From Tubiluchus corallicola (taxonomy: Eukaryota; Priapulida; Priapulimorpha; Priapulimorphida; Tubiluchidae): 64,000 bases of DNA. The stretch's first letter is position 1, and each line of letters opens with the position of its first letter. Shown one piece after another: positions 22,343 to 33,510 of the stretch. The position numbers and the translations under genes were made by a program. Below the pieces are notes generated by a model. That model was not told the DNA's origin. It saw only the letters and a list, made by a program, of their open reading frames with translations, and ran no database searches. The stretch lies in the NCBI GenBank assembly GCA_030141605.1, contig JAQGDQ010000731.1, positions 1 to 64,000 on the forward strand. Reading direction: 5' to 3'.

Positions 22343-23700
22343 GCTATGTATGTTTTTCATACAATAGCAGTTAAAGTTACAGGTTATACAAGGCTTATTT
22401 TGGATGGTGCAGTCCATAATAGTTTTACCACTAAACATGGCTGAGACGTCTTAATTGATTACAGTTGTTCAAACAAATTCATGATCAATTTCTGTCCATT
22501 TGAACTGGATATCTAGAAATTGTTTCATTTTTTGCTAACATCAGAAATCATGAATATCACTTAAGTATTCATGGATTAAATTTCTGAAAGGCTTGCCTCA
22601 CTACTACTGCATAATAATAGTTCACCATATGTATTAATATTTTATTATTTTTACATACTTGAACTGCAGTGCATTCGTTTTGTAAAACTTTATTTGTATC
22701 GTATTTCTACGTTTCGTTTTACTCTGGAATTTTTTTATTGTCTGCGGTTTTGGTTGCTTGGTTTTTCTATTTGTTTGTTTACAAAAATGAAGGAACAAAT
22801 AAAGAGGCAAAGCTGTTGGTATTCGCATCTTTTGTGCTGCTTGTGCCAATACAGAATAGATACTAGGCCTTATTGTTTTCAAGGAAATTAAGTATCTTTG
22901 ACTTACAATTAATGCATGAATCGGAAGAGCGGGGTGAATTTTTCTATACGTTGGTCACTGTGTGATCTATGGCTAACATTTTAATGTTTGCGATTACTAA
23001 GATTTTCCTTATTGTTTAAACAGGATCATTACGAGGTAGAAGTTATACAACATAGGATTTGCTCTGTTTAAATTCTTATCTGACGAGCTACTGGCTTCAA
23101 ACTTTCTATAAGTTTTGAAGTCTACTGTCATTATGCTGATCACGTCAGATTTTTCGTGCACTAGAATATTATAAGTACCATAATAATTGCACTAAAGACA
23201 ACTGTTGGCAAGAAAAAATTCACAATTTTGAATAGCTATGCTTCAGCATTAATAGTTATAGTGAAAAAGATCCGAAAGTAAGAGAAAATTTCTATGATGA
23301 GCTTGATAACTATAAAAGTACTGTACCAAAAAGTCATATTTTGGTAATCTGTAGAGATTTACGTTGTGTTTTGTCATGTTTGGTAAGATTGTGTACGCCT
23401 GCTTCACTTTTTATCTGTCTCTTTGTTTTATGTTTTGTTGTATCTTCTCATCTATTGCTTTACCTTTTTCTTTATTTTTGTTGTTCTGTTTAACAGCTTT
23501 TGAAGTTCAATCATGCCAAAATATTTGTACCTTTCATCTATTACCTTATCTTTATTATTTCTTTATTTTTCTTTGTTCTGCTTTTAGCAGTTTTCCAGAG
23601 TTTAGTCGTTTCAAATTATTTGCAGTTTTGTAGCTAAGCAGAGACAGATATTGGAACAGCACAATTACGGAACACTCTAATTATGTAACATTAAACATAA
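20066..23700. other. Non-coding AT-rich stretch
   Basis: No gene recognised over 3.6 kb. Reading frames here (for example 21806-22069, 22634-22882, 23364-23633) are Phe/Leu/Tyr-rich, as expected from T-rich DNA. A (TTA)n microsatellite lies at about 22308-22341. The last part probably includes the intron before the zinc-finger exon at 23714. Confidence 0.5.
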
Positions 23701-23745
23701 TTTTTCATTTCAGAGTTAAAGGTGGAAGTGAATAATTTGATTAAA

Positions 23746-25221
23746 ATGAATGAACCTGAGAAACCGGATTCTGTCGTTGTAAAAGATGAAGTCAATGTTA
23801 CACAAAATACAGTAGGAGATTCTTATAAGGAAGATCCATTAGAACATGATATAAAAGTCGATGTTTTAACTGTAAAAGCAGAAAATATTTCAGCAGTTAA
23901 TGTAGAAAACAGTTTACATGTTGAAGGAACAAATTACGATGTTAAAGCTGTTGATATGTTCATAAAATTATCTGATGGTAAGTTAGTTAGAAGCGATAAG
24001 TTAAAGTCACACATTAATTCATGTGCGGATGACATGCCTTTTAAATGTGAGTATTGCCATGCTGCTTATCGTCACTATGGATCTTTAAAGCGACACTTGA
24101 GAAAACATACCGGTGAAAAACCATTTAAATGCACTCAGTGCAATTCTGCTTTCATTCAATCATACAGCTTAAAGATTCATTTGAGAACTCACACAGGTGA
24201 GAAACCGTTTCAATGTAATTACTGTGATGCAGCTTTTCCTCACATGGCAGGAGTGAAAAGCCACTTGCGAACTCACACTGGAGAAAGGCCTTTCAAGTGT
24301 GAGCATTGTGAATCTGCTTTTCGCTGGTCAAGTGACTTAAAACGGCACTTGAGATCCCACACAGGCGAGAAACCATTTAAGTGTAAACAGTGTGAGGTTG
24401 CTTTTACCTGGGCGAGTGCTTTGAAGCAACACGTACAAACACACACAAGGGTGAAAGCATTTAAATGTATTGAGTGTGATGCTGCTTTTGGAAGATCAAG
24501 CCATTTACAGCGGCACATGCAATCTCACACTGGACAGAAGCCATTCAAATGTTATCAGTGCAGTGGTAGTTTCACTCAGATGAGTACATTGAAGGCTCAT
24601 CAAAGGATTCACACAACAGAAAAGCCATTTAAATGCGATAAGTGTGAATCTGCTTTTGCTTGGTCAACTAATTTAAAAAGGCATGCAAAAACTCATTTGG
24701 GAAAGAAGACATTTAAATGTAAGCAGCATGGTATTGCTTTCGCTAGTGCAAGTATTTTGAACAATCATTTAAAAACACACATTGACAAAAAGCAATTCAA
24801 GTGTGTTGAGTGTTCTGCAGCATTTGTTCAGTCAGGTCATTTGAAAGAGCACCAAAAAACTTACAGTAAAGCAAAAACTTATATATGTGTCCAGTGCGAT
24901 GCATCCTTTGCTCGGTCACACACGTTGAAGCAACACTTGAGGATTCACACAGGAGAGAAACCTTACAAATGTGGTAATTGTCATGTTGCTTTCACTCAAT
25001 CAGGATCACTAAGAGAACATCAGAGGATCCACACAGGAGAAAAACCTTTTATGTGTTCACGTTGTGGTGCTGCTTTTATAAGCTCAAGTCATTTGAAAAG
25101 ACATTTACAAACTCACACAGTGGAAAAGCCTTACAAGTGTTCACAGTGTGATGCTGCCTTTAAACACTCTGGCACACTTAAGAATCATCTAAAGATACAC
25201 ACAGGAGAAAAAATACTTTAA
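23746..25221 (+). CDS. C2H2 zinc-finger protein with 14 fingers
   Basis: Predicted nuclear protein of 491 residues. The ATG at 23746 is preferred; the frame opens eight codons earlier only with GTG, and an acceptor ATTTTTCATTTCAG ends at 23713. Residues 1-95 are acidic: VKDE puts a lysine at residue 13, exactly as in the MDQ genes, and VKAE follows. A worn finger-like segment (KLVRSDKLKSHINSC) precedes 14 fingers. Two have lost zinc ligands: finger 9 has Cys-x2-His in place of Cys-x2-Cys (CKQHGIAF), and finger 10 ends in Tyr in place of His (HQKTY). Helix position +6 is often Arg, Gln, Asn or Glu. The last finger ends nearly at the C-terminus. No close polyadenylation signal stands out. Confidence 0.9.
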   Translation: MNEPEKPDSVVVKDEVNVTQNTVGDSYKEDPLEHDIKVDVLTVKAENISAVNVENSLHVEGTNYDVKAVDMFIKLSDGKLVRSDKLKSHINSCADDMPFKCEYCHAAYRHYGSLKRHLRKHTGEKPFKCTQCNSAFIQSYSLKIHLRTHTGEKPFQCNYCDAAFPHMAGVKSHLRTHTGERPFKCEHCESAFRWSSDLKRHLRSHTGEKPFKCKQCEVAFTWASALKQHVQTHTRVKAFKCIECDAAFGRSSHLQRHMQSHTGQKPFKCYQCSGSFTQMSTLKAHQRIHTTEKPFKCDKCESAFAWSTNLKRHAKTHLGKKTFKCKQHGIAFASASILNNHLKTHIDKKQFKCVECSAAFVQSGHLKEHQKTYSKAKTYICVQCDASFARSHTLKQHLRIHTGEKPYKCGNCHVAFTQSGSLREHQRIHTGEKPFMCSRCGAAFISSSHLKRHLQTHTVEKPYKCSQCDAAFKHSGTLKNHLKIHTGEKIL

Positions 25222-25857
25222 CTCTCAGCCCAGTTTTAATATTTTAGCGTTTTTCAAACATGCTTTTAATTAAAAATTTTCCATTCCAAAAGTTTGTTTA
25301 ACTGACTCTTTGTTATGATACCTCTAAAAGACTCTTGGCTTTTCAATAACCAAAGTTACTTACAAAGTTTGCAGATTAAGTGCTGCTTTTGGTATTTAAG
25401 CATTAATCACATACTCAGTTCTACTCAATTAAGTGAAGTTTGCAATTACGGGGTTGGAGAACGGATAAAATCGGTTTGTATTGTTTTTAATGGATTTATC
25501 AATCCGTTTGTCAGACCTTCATTATGATTTATTTTTTCTGCTGTTCTTTGGTATTGACTTTTTGTTCCACAGGTGAATAATATTTACGCGTTTCGGATGC
25601 TACATACATAAAGGCTAATTTATGTGTAAAACTCCTTTTTTATTTGAAAAAAAATGTTTTATTTTTAAGAATACTGAAATTGAACTGAAGAGTTGGTATA
25701 CTAGTTGCAACTATTAGGATCTAAGAAGTATTTATTTAACATTAAATTTTGTATTACTGATATACATGCTTGTGTCTCTATACTGTAAGTTTGTGATTTT
25801 TATGAATATGTATAACATCACCGAAATACTGTTGCTAAAAGTATAACTGAAATATCC
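25222..25857. other. 3' flank of the 14-finger gene
   Basis: AT-rich, no gene seen. It probably includes the 3' UTR. Confidence 0.4.
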
Positions 25858-26528
25858 AGTAGGTAAATGCATGTGTTTTCACTGTAGGTAAATGCATGTG
25901 TTTTCACTGTAGGTAAATGTATGTGTTTTTCCTGTAGGTAAATGCATGTGTTTTCACTGTAGGTAAATGTATGTGTTTTCACTGTAGGTAAATGTATGTG
26001 TTTTCACTGTAGGTAAATGTATGTGTTTTCACTGTAGGTAAATGCATGTGTTTTCACTGTAGGTAAATGTATGTGTTTTCACTGTAGGTAAATGCATGTG
26101 TTTTCACTGTAGGTAAATGCATGTGTTTTCACTGTAGGTAAATGCATGTGTTTTCACTGTAGGTAAATGTATGTGTTTTCACTGTAGGTAAATGCATGTG
26201 TTTTCACTGTAGGTAAATGTATGTGTTTTCACTGTAGGTAAATGTATGTGTTTTCACTGTAGGTAAATGTATGTGTTTTCACTGTAGGTAAATGCATGTG
26301 TTTTCACTGTAGGTAAATGCATGTGTTTTCATTGTAGGTAAATGCATGTGTTTTCACTGTAGGTAAATGTATGTGTTTTCACTGTAGGTAAATGCATGTG
26401 TTTTCACTGTAGGTAAATGCATGTGTTTTCACTGTAGGTAAATGTATGTGTTTTCACTGTAGGCAAATGCATGTGTTTTCACTGTAGGTAAATGCATGTG
26501 TTTTCACTGTAGGTAAATGTATGTGTGT
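25858..26528 (+). repeat. 25-bp minisatellite, about 27 units
   Basis: Unit TAGGTAAATGCATGTGTTTT+CACTG, nearly perfect. The only frequent change is GCATG versus GTATG. Each unit contains TTTTCACTGTAG against GTAAATG, that is, an acceptor-like and a donor-like sequence joined at AG|GT on the plus strand. Confidence 0.97.
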
Positions 26529-27690
26529 TCATTTATACTATTATTAGCAATCTCTATTGCTTAATTCAGCAGAAAAAATGTGGTGTGATAAAAGAGGAAC
26601 TACGTTCTCTTTCAGAGGATGACAATTTCAATCAGTAGTCAGTGAATTTTTACTTAATGCTAGTGATTTACCTGATTTTAATCAGTTAATCAGGACATCA
26701 AAGGTATTTTAACTAATACAATATAACCTGTTAATTATCTTTTTTGTAATTATTTTTTGTTACATAACATTCTCATTTTTGGCTTTTGTATTGTTTGTAC
26801 TTGTATTGAAAAATATGTACTGTACTAACAAGTATGTAATAAAATCATGATAATAATAAAAAAGCAGAATTCATAATAATAAATTATTAATTCAGTTAAC
26901 GTTTTCGAAACTTTACTGTTTAATCAGTACAATAGAAAGACAAACCAACTGAGCAAAATCATAATAGTTATTCATCTAAATAAATTATATAGGTGCTACA
27001 ATAGAGAAAGAATATCACAATATTATCACAATAACGAATGACTTAAGTTACGATAGTAAAATAGAGGATGTTCCAAAAGAAACTGCACAGCAGAAACCTG
27101 ACAAATTATAACAAAATTAATACTGATATAAGGTAAGTAATACATTACTTCAAAGCAGTAAGCATAATACAATTTTATGTATAAGAAAACTTGTTATCCA
27201 TATTTTCTACTGTCTCTTGCAGCAATTATTCCTAATGCACTTTTAACATTGAGCGGTACATTTAATTCCGCATTTACACAAAACTGAAAATACCGATTGA
27301 GGTAGTTTTAAGTGACTTTAATTTGTCCCAGTGAGAATCATTAAGTATTCAAGTTATTAATTGAAGAATTATCGAATTTCTCTAAACCACCTGCTCTAGG
27401 ACTGCAAAAAAGTTGGTACTAAGCAAGTTTTGTTTATTATAACGAGGTGGATTAATACACACACGTCTAAACAAATACAGCCAGTTCGCATTATAAGTGG
27501 GTGGGGAGGTAGGGGGTGTCTGACTACATTAAAAATAATCATTGTCATTTACGGAACATCTAAATGTTACGTTAAGTTGTTTCTCTAAAAAAACAACTAA
27601 ATAAACAAAACTTTGTAGCACAAATTGTTTATAAAATTACTTTTAATGGCAACATTTTTTCTGCAGATCTGCGTGACACACAATTTTGAG
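26529..27690. other. Non-coding stretch, nothing recognised
   Basis: AT-rich DNA with no supported gene between the minisatellite and element A2. Confidence 0.5.
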
Positions 27691-27694
27691 TTTA

Positions 27695-28390
27695 ACTGCA
27701 CCATTCGAAATAGGTCTTATAAGACTTATGAATTTTCTGTTACTGTATGCACACAGACATAACTAAATGATTACAAATTAGGTATTATTCTGTTCAGAAG
27801 AACCTCGGCTATGAAATCATGCTATTTGCTTAAGCATTTATGACTGATTTAGTTGGATAAAGTAAAGAAAATCGCACCTTTTTCAGGCACCGCAACTTAG
27901 GCTATTAAGTAACCTATTCTGGTGTGCACTTGCTTGATCGTACACTTTATTTTATTGATTATCTGCTTGCCAAAACCCAAGAGAACCGTCTACTATACAG
28001 ACTTCCAGGAAAAACCAACCGATCAGCCAAATAGAAATTAACGTCATTTCATCTTTCAGCTGGAATTTATTGTTAAAAATAGAGCAGACTTGCAGCGAAA
28101 GTGTATCAGATTGTTGCATCTCAATAGTTGAAATTATCTGCACCAGCCAATTTCACACAAGTAATACTGTACATTGTTACAGTGCAAACACTGCAGTTAC
28201 TAAAAGCTTTTTCAATTTTTATGTCAAAAATCAATTTTTAATTTGACGAAAGCAAGCAAGTGCAAGTCCACATATAATCTTGCGAAAAAATGGATGGAGT
28301 GAGGAGTAGAAACCTACAAAAATTATCAAATGCTGTAATCACTGCTTAATAAGTGCGCAGATTTGTGATCAAACCTGGAGTTAAATAACA
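27695..28390 (+). mobile_element. Dispersed element family A, copy A2
   Basis: Begins TTTAACTGCACCATTCGAAA and ends near CCTGGAGTTAAATAA. Shared blocks with A4 and A5 are ACACAGACATAACTAAATGA, GGATAAA..TTTTTCAGGCA and CCAGGAAAAACCAACCGATC, with AGTAGAAACCTACAAAAATTATC near the right end. TTAA at each edge would fit a TTAA-targeting element. It lies just downstream of the minus-strand zinc-finger gene. Confidence 0.7.
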
Positions 28391-28405
28391 TATAAGGACA
28401 ACACT

Positions 28406-30244
28406 TTAACTAATTTCGTTTAATTTTTTAGTATTACTGACTAATTTGAAATACTTAGCACTTGACGCATTTAGATGTGTTCTTCTGTGCTGTTGCAAAT
28501 TTGAAGACCAAGCAAATACTGCATCGCATTGGTCGCACTTAAATGGCTTTTCCCCGGTATGAGTTCTCTTATGGTGCTTCAGATCAGTAGCCCATGTAAA
28601 GGTGGCTTCGCAGTGAGAACACTTAAATGGTTTCTCTCCACTGTGGACTTTTCTGTGCTTGTAGAGAGAAGATGACCGTGCAAAGGCATCTCCACATTCG
28701 GTACACATAAATGGCTTCACACCAGTATGAGTTATCACATGTGCAGACAAACCGTTAGCCCCAGCAAATGTAGCATCACACAGGGTACATTTAAATGGCT
28801 TCTCACCAGTGTGGCTTCTTTTATGACGTTTTAGGTTACTAGCCTGTATAAAAGCAGCTCCGCACTCACTGCACAAAAACTGTTTCTCACCCATGTGAGT
28901 TTTTTTGTGCCTGTTCAAATTTGAAGTACAAGTAAAAGTGGCCTCACATTCACTACATTTAAAAGGTTTCTCGACAGTGTGCACTTTCCCATGCTTCTTT
29001 AAATCTGACACTTGAAGAAATGCTACTCCGCATACAGTACACATAAATGGTTTTTTATTGGCGTGTTTTTCCCCATGAGAGTTTAGAGTGGAGGTATATG
29101 TAAAAGCAGCATGGCAATCAGTACATTTGCATGGTTTTTTACAGACAGGAGTTTCTGTATGCTGATTTAGCTGAGATTCAAGTGTGGTGTCACATTCATT
29201 ACATTCAACTAGTTCATCATTGTCACCTTTTGCAGTTACGTTCAATATAGGTTTGTGTTTAAACATTAGCCTAGACTCATATTGAAAAGGCACGACATCT
29301 GATGACTGATTTGGCTTAACGGGCATCCCAGAATTCAGCACATCAACTTGCTTTTGACTGTAGAAAGCTGGTGATGATAACTCTGAATGTAACGGATTAC
29401 TTAGTGTTGATCTCGGCTCAGTCACTAAATTAGTTTCATCAGTTGATGAAACACTTGGTTTAGTCACCAAATTAGCGCCATTAGTTGACACTGCACTTGG
29501 TTCAGTCACCACGTTGGCTCCACCAGTTGACACTGCACTTGGTTCAGTCACCACGTTGGCTCCACCAGTTGACACCGCACTTGGTTCAGTCACCACGTTG
29601 GTTTCACCAGTTGACACCACACTTGGTTCAGTCATCACATTGGTTTCACCAGCTGACACTGCACTTGGTTCAGTCATCATGTTGGTTTCACCAGCTGACA
29701 CTGCACTTGGTTCAGTCATCACATTGGTTTCACCAGTTGATGCTGCACTTGGTTCAGTTACCACGTTGGTTTCACCAGTTGACGCCGCACTTGGTTCAGT
29801 CACCACATTGGTTTCACCAGTTGACGCCGCACTTGGTTCAGTCACCACATTGGTTTCACCAGCTGACACTGCACTTGGTTCAGTCACCACGTTGGCTCCA
29901 CCAGTTGACACTGCACTTGGTTCAGTCATCACGTTGGTTTCACTAGCTGATGCTCCACTTGATTCAGTCACCACATTGGTTTCACCAGTTGACCCTGCAC
30001 ATGGTTCAGTCATCACGCTGGTTCCGCCAGTTGATGCTGCACTTGGTTCAGTAACCACGTTGGTTTCACCAGTTGATGCTGCACTTGGTTCAGTAACCAC
30101 GTTGGTTTCACCAGTTGATGCTGCACTTGGTTCAGTAACCACGTTGGTTTCACCAGTTGATGCTGCACTTGGTTCAGTCACCAAATTTGTTCCACCAGTT
30201 GATGTTGCATGATGCCCTGGCTGACTGATGCATGGCTGAATCAT
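28406..30244 (-). CDS. C2H2 zinc-finger protein with a 19-unit Thr/Ser/Glu repeat
   Basis: Predicted protein of 612 residues, starting at the ATG at 30244 (MIQPCISQ); the frame runs ten codons further only from a TTG. An acceptor (CTTTTTAG, minus strand, 30313-30320) may precede it. After residue 13 come 19 tandem copies of a 14-residue unit with consensus STGETNVVTEPSAA (about residues 15-285), encoded by a 42-bp repeat; it looks unstructured and acidic. A linker of about 85 residues and a worn finger (CNECDTTL) lead to eight good C2H2 fingers (about 370-595), with linkers such as TGEKPF and worn TVEKPF, ANKKPF, MGEKQF. Helix position +6 varies (Lys, Arg, His, Gln). The repeat could serve as a spacer or activation-type region; its Thr/Ser content could take O-glycans if it is ever exposed to such enzymes. 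It lacks the Lys13 motif of its neighbours. Confidence 0.87.
   Translation of the reverse strand: MIQPCISQPGHHATSTGGTNLVTEPSAASTGETNVVTEPSAASTGETNVVTEPSAASTGETNVVTEPSAASTGGTSVMTEPCAGSTGETNVVTESSGASASETNVMTEPSAVSTGGANVVTEPSAVSAGETNVVTEPSAASTGETNVVTEPSAASTGETNVVTEPSAASTGETNVMTEPSAVSAGETNMMTEPSAVSAGETNVMTEPSVVSTGETNVVTEPSAVSTGGANVVTEPSAVSTGGANVVTEPSAVSTNGANLVTKPSVSSTDETNLVTEPRSTLSNPLHSELSSPAFYSQKQVDVLNSGMPVKPNQSSDVVPFQYESRLMFKHKPILNVTAKGDNDELVECNECDTTLESQLNQHTETPVCKKPCKCTDCHAAFTYTSTLNSHGEKHANKKPFMCTVCGVAFLQVSDLKKHGKVHTVEKPFKCSECEATFTCTSNLNRHKKTHMGEKQFLCSECGAAFIQASNLKRHKRSHTGEKPFKCTLCDATFAGANGLSAHVITHTGVKPFMCTECGDAFARSSSLYKHRKVHSGEKPFKCSHCEATFTWATDLKHHKRTHTGEKPFKCDQCDAVFAWSSNLQQHRRTHLNASSAKYFKLVSNTKKLNEIS
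29410..30212 (-). repeat. 42-bp coding minisatellite within the zinc-finger gene
   Basis: Nineteen 42-bp units. Because the unit length is a multiple of three and lacks stops, two long plus-strand frames (29485-29946 and 29514-30212) also stay open; these are shadows. Four adjacent units near 30025-30180 are almost identical, so amplification is recent. Confidence 0.95.
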
Positions 30245-30319
30245 GCTCAACAGTTGTGATTTGCAATTTTTCAATGTTGGTTAAAAGCTTCCGTGTGCTT
30301 TTTACTTTTCAGCTAAAAA

Positions 30320-30855
30320 GGTAATTTCCAAAAAATCACTGAATTTGCAAAAACAGCGCAGCCAATTACGTAAATTAGGGTGGGGTTGATTGACAAATTC
30401 CTTCTGCAGAAATGTTTATAATTTTTACAATGTTCTAAATTTAGCTAATTAAATTATATTAATTACTAGTGGCAACTGCCACATTGTCACATATAAATAA
30501 TAATAGTCTGTAATTTACCTGGTTACAAACCACGTCAGGTACAACATGGCTAAAAGTACAGGCTGCACTGATAAACATTTTTCACTCAGACAGTTGGCAA
30601 CGGCAACAGCAGAAAGATGGGCATGTTGCTCCGTCATCATTTTGCGCACTTCCGGATGCGTGTTTTTGCCAACTTTCTGCAACAAACAAATAAATAAACA
30701 GCTAAATAAACAAGGTGCAACGCCACCTAACATATGAGAATAAGCACAAATAACAAACCCGGTTTTTGGTTTGTTTTTTATTGGCTTTTAGTTATAACAC
30801 TTCCATAAAAAAATCCTAATTACAGTTTTTAAATGTTACAAAAATTTCCTCATAC
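30320..30855. other. Upstream flank of the minus-strand zinc-finger gene
   Basis: No gene supported. It may contain the non-coding first exon and promoter of the 28406-30244 gene. Confidence 0.35.
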
Positions 30856-30859
30856 TAAA

Positions 30860-31175
30860 CTTGCTACAACCAAATTCACCTGTGCTAAACTTACTAGTAA
30901 CAAACTTATTGTGCAACTTGTATCATTTGCTAGGCCTCAGCATATTTGACACTCATAGATCCAGTAATATGTGGCTGAGTCAGTAGATAGTCTAGAAATT
31001 ACCAGATTTTCAGCAGTAAAATTTTGTTATCATTCTTTATCTTATCAAGTTGCCAAACTGTGGAATATGTTGCAAAAAGAGAATTTAGAATGTGTAACGA
31101 TTTAAATAAGTTTAAAGATTCTGTAAAAATATGTTCAAAAAATGCCTGGTTCTTCAATGCACAACTGTCAGTGCT
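30860..31175 (+). mobile_element. 3' end of a LINE ORF2, decayed
   Basis: The plus-strand translation from about 31020 gives SYQVAKLWNMLQKENL, then after a frameshift LNKFKDSVKI. This fits the common LINE C-terminus (lWNxLPxxlR then slxxFKxxlK). Upstream, HRSSNMW fits the usual Tyr/His-x-x-R-x-S stretch. Stops and shifts show it is inactive. It is too short for clade assignment. Confidence 0.6.
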
Positions 31176-31444
31176 GCATAACATGTCATGTAAGTGCTGT
31201 TTAACTTGAAGAGTTACCTATAAAGTTATAATCTTGTACTTCTTAATATTGCAACTATGTTGTATAAAAAATTCCTAAGTCTGTAATGCAATATATGTGT
31301 GCTTACAAGCCAAAATCATACATAAGTTGGTATAGTTAAAACTACGTTATGACGCTTCAAAGACGAATAACCGAAAAATTTGCAACATACTACTTTTTTC
31401 ATAAAAGCAAACACTAAATACATTGTACTTTACCCCATGCCTAT

Positions 31445-31810
31445 TTTTCTGATTAGACACTAGTACTGCAATTGTATAAAACTTGTATTTTCAAACTCTG
31501 CTTGTGGAAGCAGGCTTTTTTTCTGTTGACAAGAGCAGATATTCGTCAGGAAGAGCCATCTACTGGATTTAAACACATTTTCAGCGTGATGTTGGACGGT
31601 ACATCGGTTGCTAAGTGTTTTGTAAAAACAGAACAAAAATGGCTGACTTTAACAGAGATTTTTTCAAGATTATATTTTTCAGAGTGTAGCCTGCAACTCA
31701 ATTTTAACTAGGATTATCTCAGCTTAGAATAGCTGAGTACTGAACTTGGTATCAAAGTGATTCTCATGAAATGGAGATTCACTAATATGTGAATAATTAG
31801 AAAAGCTTAA
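31445..31810 (+). mobile_element. Dispersed element family B, copy B2
   Basis: Matches B1 and B3 along its length: CTAGTACTGCAAT, TTTTCTGTTGACAAG, GTCAGGAAGAGCCATCTACT, GGTTGCTAAGTGTTTTGT, TGGCTGACTTTAACAGAGA and TTCTCATGAAATGGAGATTC near the right end. Confidence 0.75.
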
Positions 31811-32429
31811 CTGCTGACTCATGAATGATTTTGCTATGCAAGCACAAAAATGAATGCTTAATCAGTCATTTTGCTTGTAAACCCTGTTGGAATATTTTAG
31901 ATCAATGTTGTAATTATTCTGTTAAACATCATCTGAATCAAATCAATCCAAGTTTATTTCTCTCTGTAACACTTCAGAAGCGAATACACATACAGAAATG
32001 TACTCGATTGCCGATCCATTTGTGATTGACCCAACTCGCTATGAATCTCTTACATAGCCACACTAAACACAGTATAACTTGTATTTCTCCATTTCTAAAA
32101 AAATGTGTACTACTGCCCCAGGTGGCAGCTCTGTATGGCATGTATTCTTGTCAGTCAGGTTCTCCGCTCACACATTTACATGCAATGTAGAAATTTTTAT
32201 TTCGTTTTACTTCTTTTTATTTGTTGGAAAATAGCCCTCGGCTAATGTTTTCTTTGAAATATGTGAGCATGTATATCAAAACGTTATCATGTTTCAAAAT
32301 AGGATGACCTAAAAAGTTGGTCAAATGTCAATTTTTCGTAAATTATAAAACCAAACGCGAAATATATTGGACTTTCACATTCTATGCTATTAAATTATCA
32401 AGAGTGATCAAAAATGCTAAAAATTTAAT

Positions 32430-32775
32430 TTTATAACTTCTTACCCACTTTTCTGTAATACTAATACTGCAATCGTAAAAAACTTCTGATGGTAGCTCGT
32501 GGAAGCAGTCATTTTGCTTCGGTTTTTTCTGTTGACAAGCCTGGATCTTCGTCAGGAAGAGCCATCTATTGGATTTAAACATAATTAGACGAGTTCTCTA
32601 ACAGAAGGTCCGTAGGAACCAACGCTTGTGCAGTTGCTAAGTGTTTTGTCAAACAAAGAAGGCGACAAAAAACAATGGCTGACTTTAACAGTGATTTTCT
32701 CAAGATTATGTTTTTCAGTGTTGAGCCTGGACCTCAACTCAATGTGGATTATTTCAGCTTAGAAGTAACATAGAC
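32430..32775 (+). mobile_element. Dispersed element family B, copy B3
   Basis: Matches B2, including GTCAGGAAGAGCCATCTATT, GTTGCTAAGTGTTTTGTC and TGGCTGACTTTAACAGTGA. It lies about 620 bp downstream of B2 in the same orientation, so B2-B3 could also be a local duplication. Confidence 0.75.
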
Positions 32776-33239
32776 GTCATAAGCATTAAAATGAATAATA
32801 ATTAAAGTACACCACTTCACCTCAGTGCACTCTGGTATGGTACACTCCGCCTAGACACATCTTAGACACACCGCTAAATAAATAGCAAGAAGTGGCTACG
32901 TGTATCAGTTGTATCGTTGCAATAAGTTTGACTAGTACTGAAACAGTTCAGTAATTTGTTGTTGTAAATAAACTTGTTTTAGATTACATTATTAAAAAAT
33001 AACAGAAAACTGACCTTAAAACAGGTAAACACAGTAGTAGTTCTTGCCAAAACTAGGCACTGTTAGCGTATTACAGACATTTTTAAGAAGCGCTACTTTA
33101 CGAAACGACTTATTCATGGAATTCACAATAATTTTTGCTTCTTCTTGTGTGCATCACACCACTTGATGGAAACCCAAAAAGTTACTCTCTTCACGACCGT
33201 AAGTGTTTGCTGCATCATTCTGCATGGGTTATAGAATAG
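32776..33239. other. Non-coding stretch, nothing recognised
   Basis: No gene or repeat supported. Confidence 0.4.
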
Positions 33240-33510
33240 CTATTGTTATTAAATACCGATTACATTATATATGATCATTTTTGTAGGTTTCTACTCTTTG
33301 CACTATGAATTTTAATGCAAAATTATTATAAACTGCATTAACTTACCTTAGACTGGTCATCGGCTGATCAGTAGGTTTTTCCCAGAATAGCAGCAGAACA
33401 CTCCACAGTTTGAGCTTTAGCAAAAACATGCGAGCAGTAAAGTAGTTTGTACTATCATGTAGGTGTACACCAGACTAATTAAACATAATTAGTGACCTAT
33501 TGACCTGCTT
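33240..33510 (-). mobile_element. Dispersed element family A, copy A3 (partial)
   Basis: On the minus strand: GTCTGGTGTACACCTACATG, GCTGCTATTCTGGGAAAAAC, and AGTAGAAACCTACAAAAATG. These line up with A2, A4 and A5. The ends are missing. Confidence 0.65.

Noticed and set aside
21806-23633. Several Phe/Leu-rich frames that look like membrane proteins
   Set aside because: T-rich DNA gives such frames by chance. No splice context, conservation or domain supports them.
25858-26528. CRISPR-like array
   Set aside because: The units are contiguous without unique spacers and the DNA is animal; it is a minisatellite.
29485-30212. Two long plus-strand frames opposite the minus-strand zinc-finger gene
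   Set aside because: A 42-bp stop-free repeat keeps several frames open. The minus frame continues into real zinc fingers; the plus frames do not lead anywhere.
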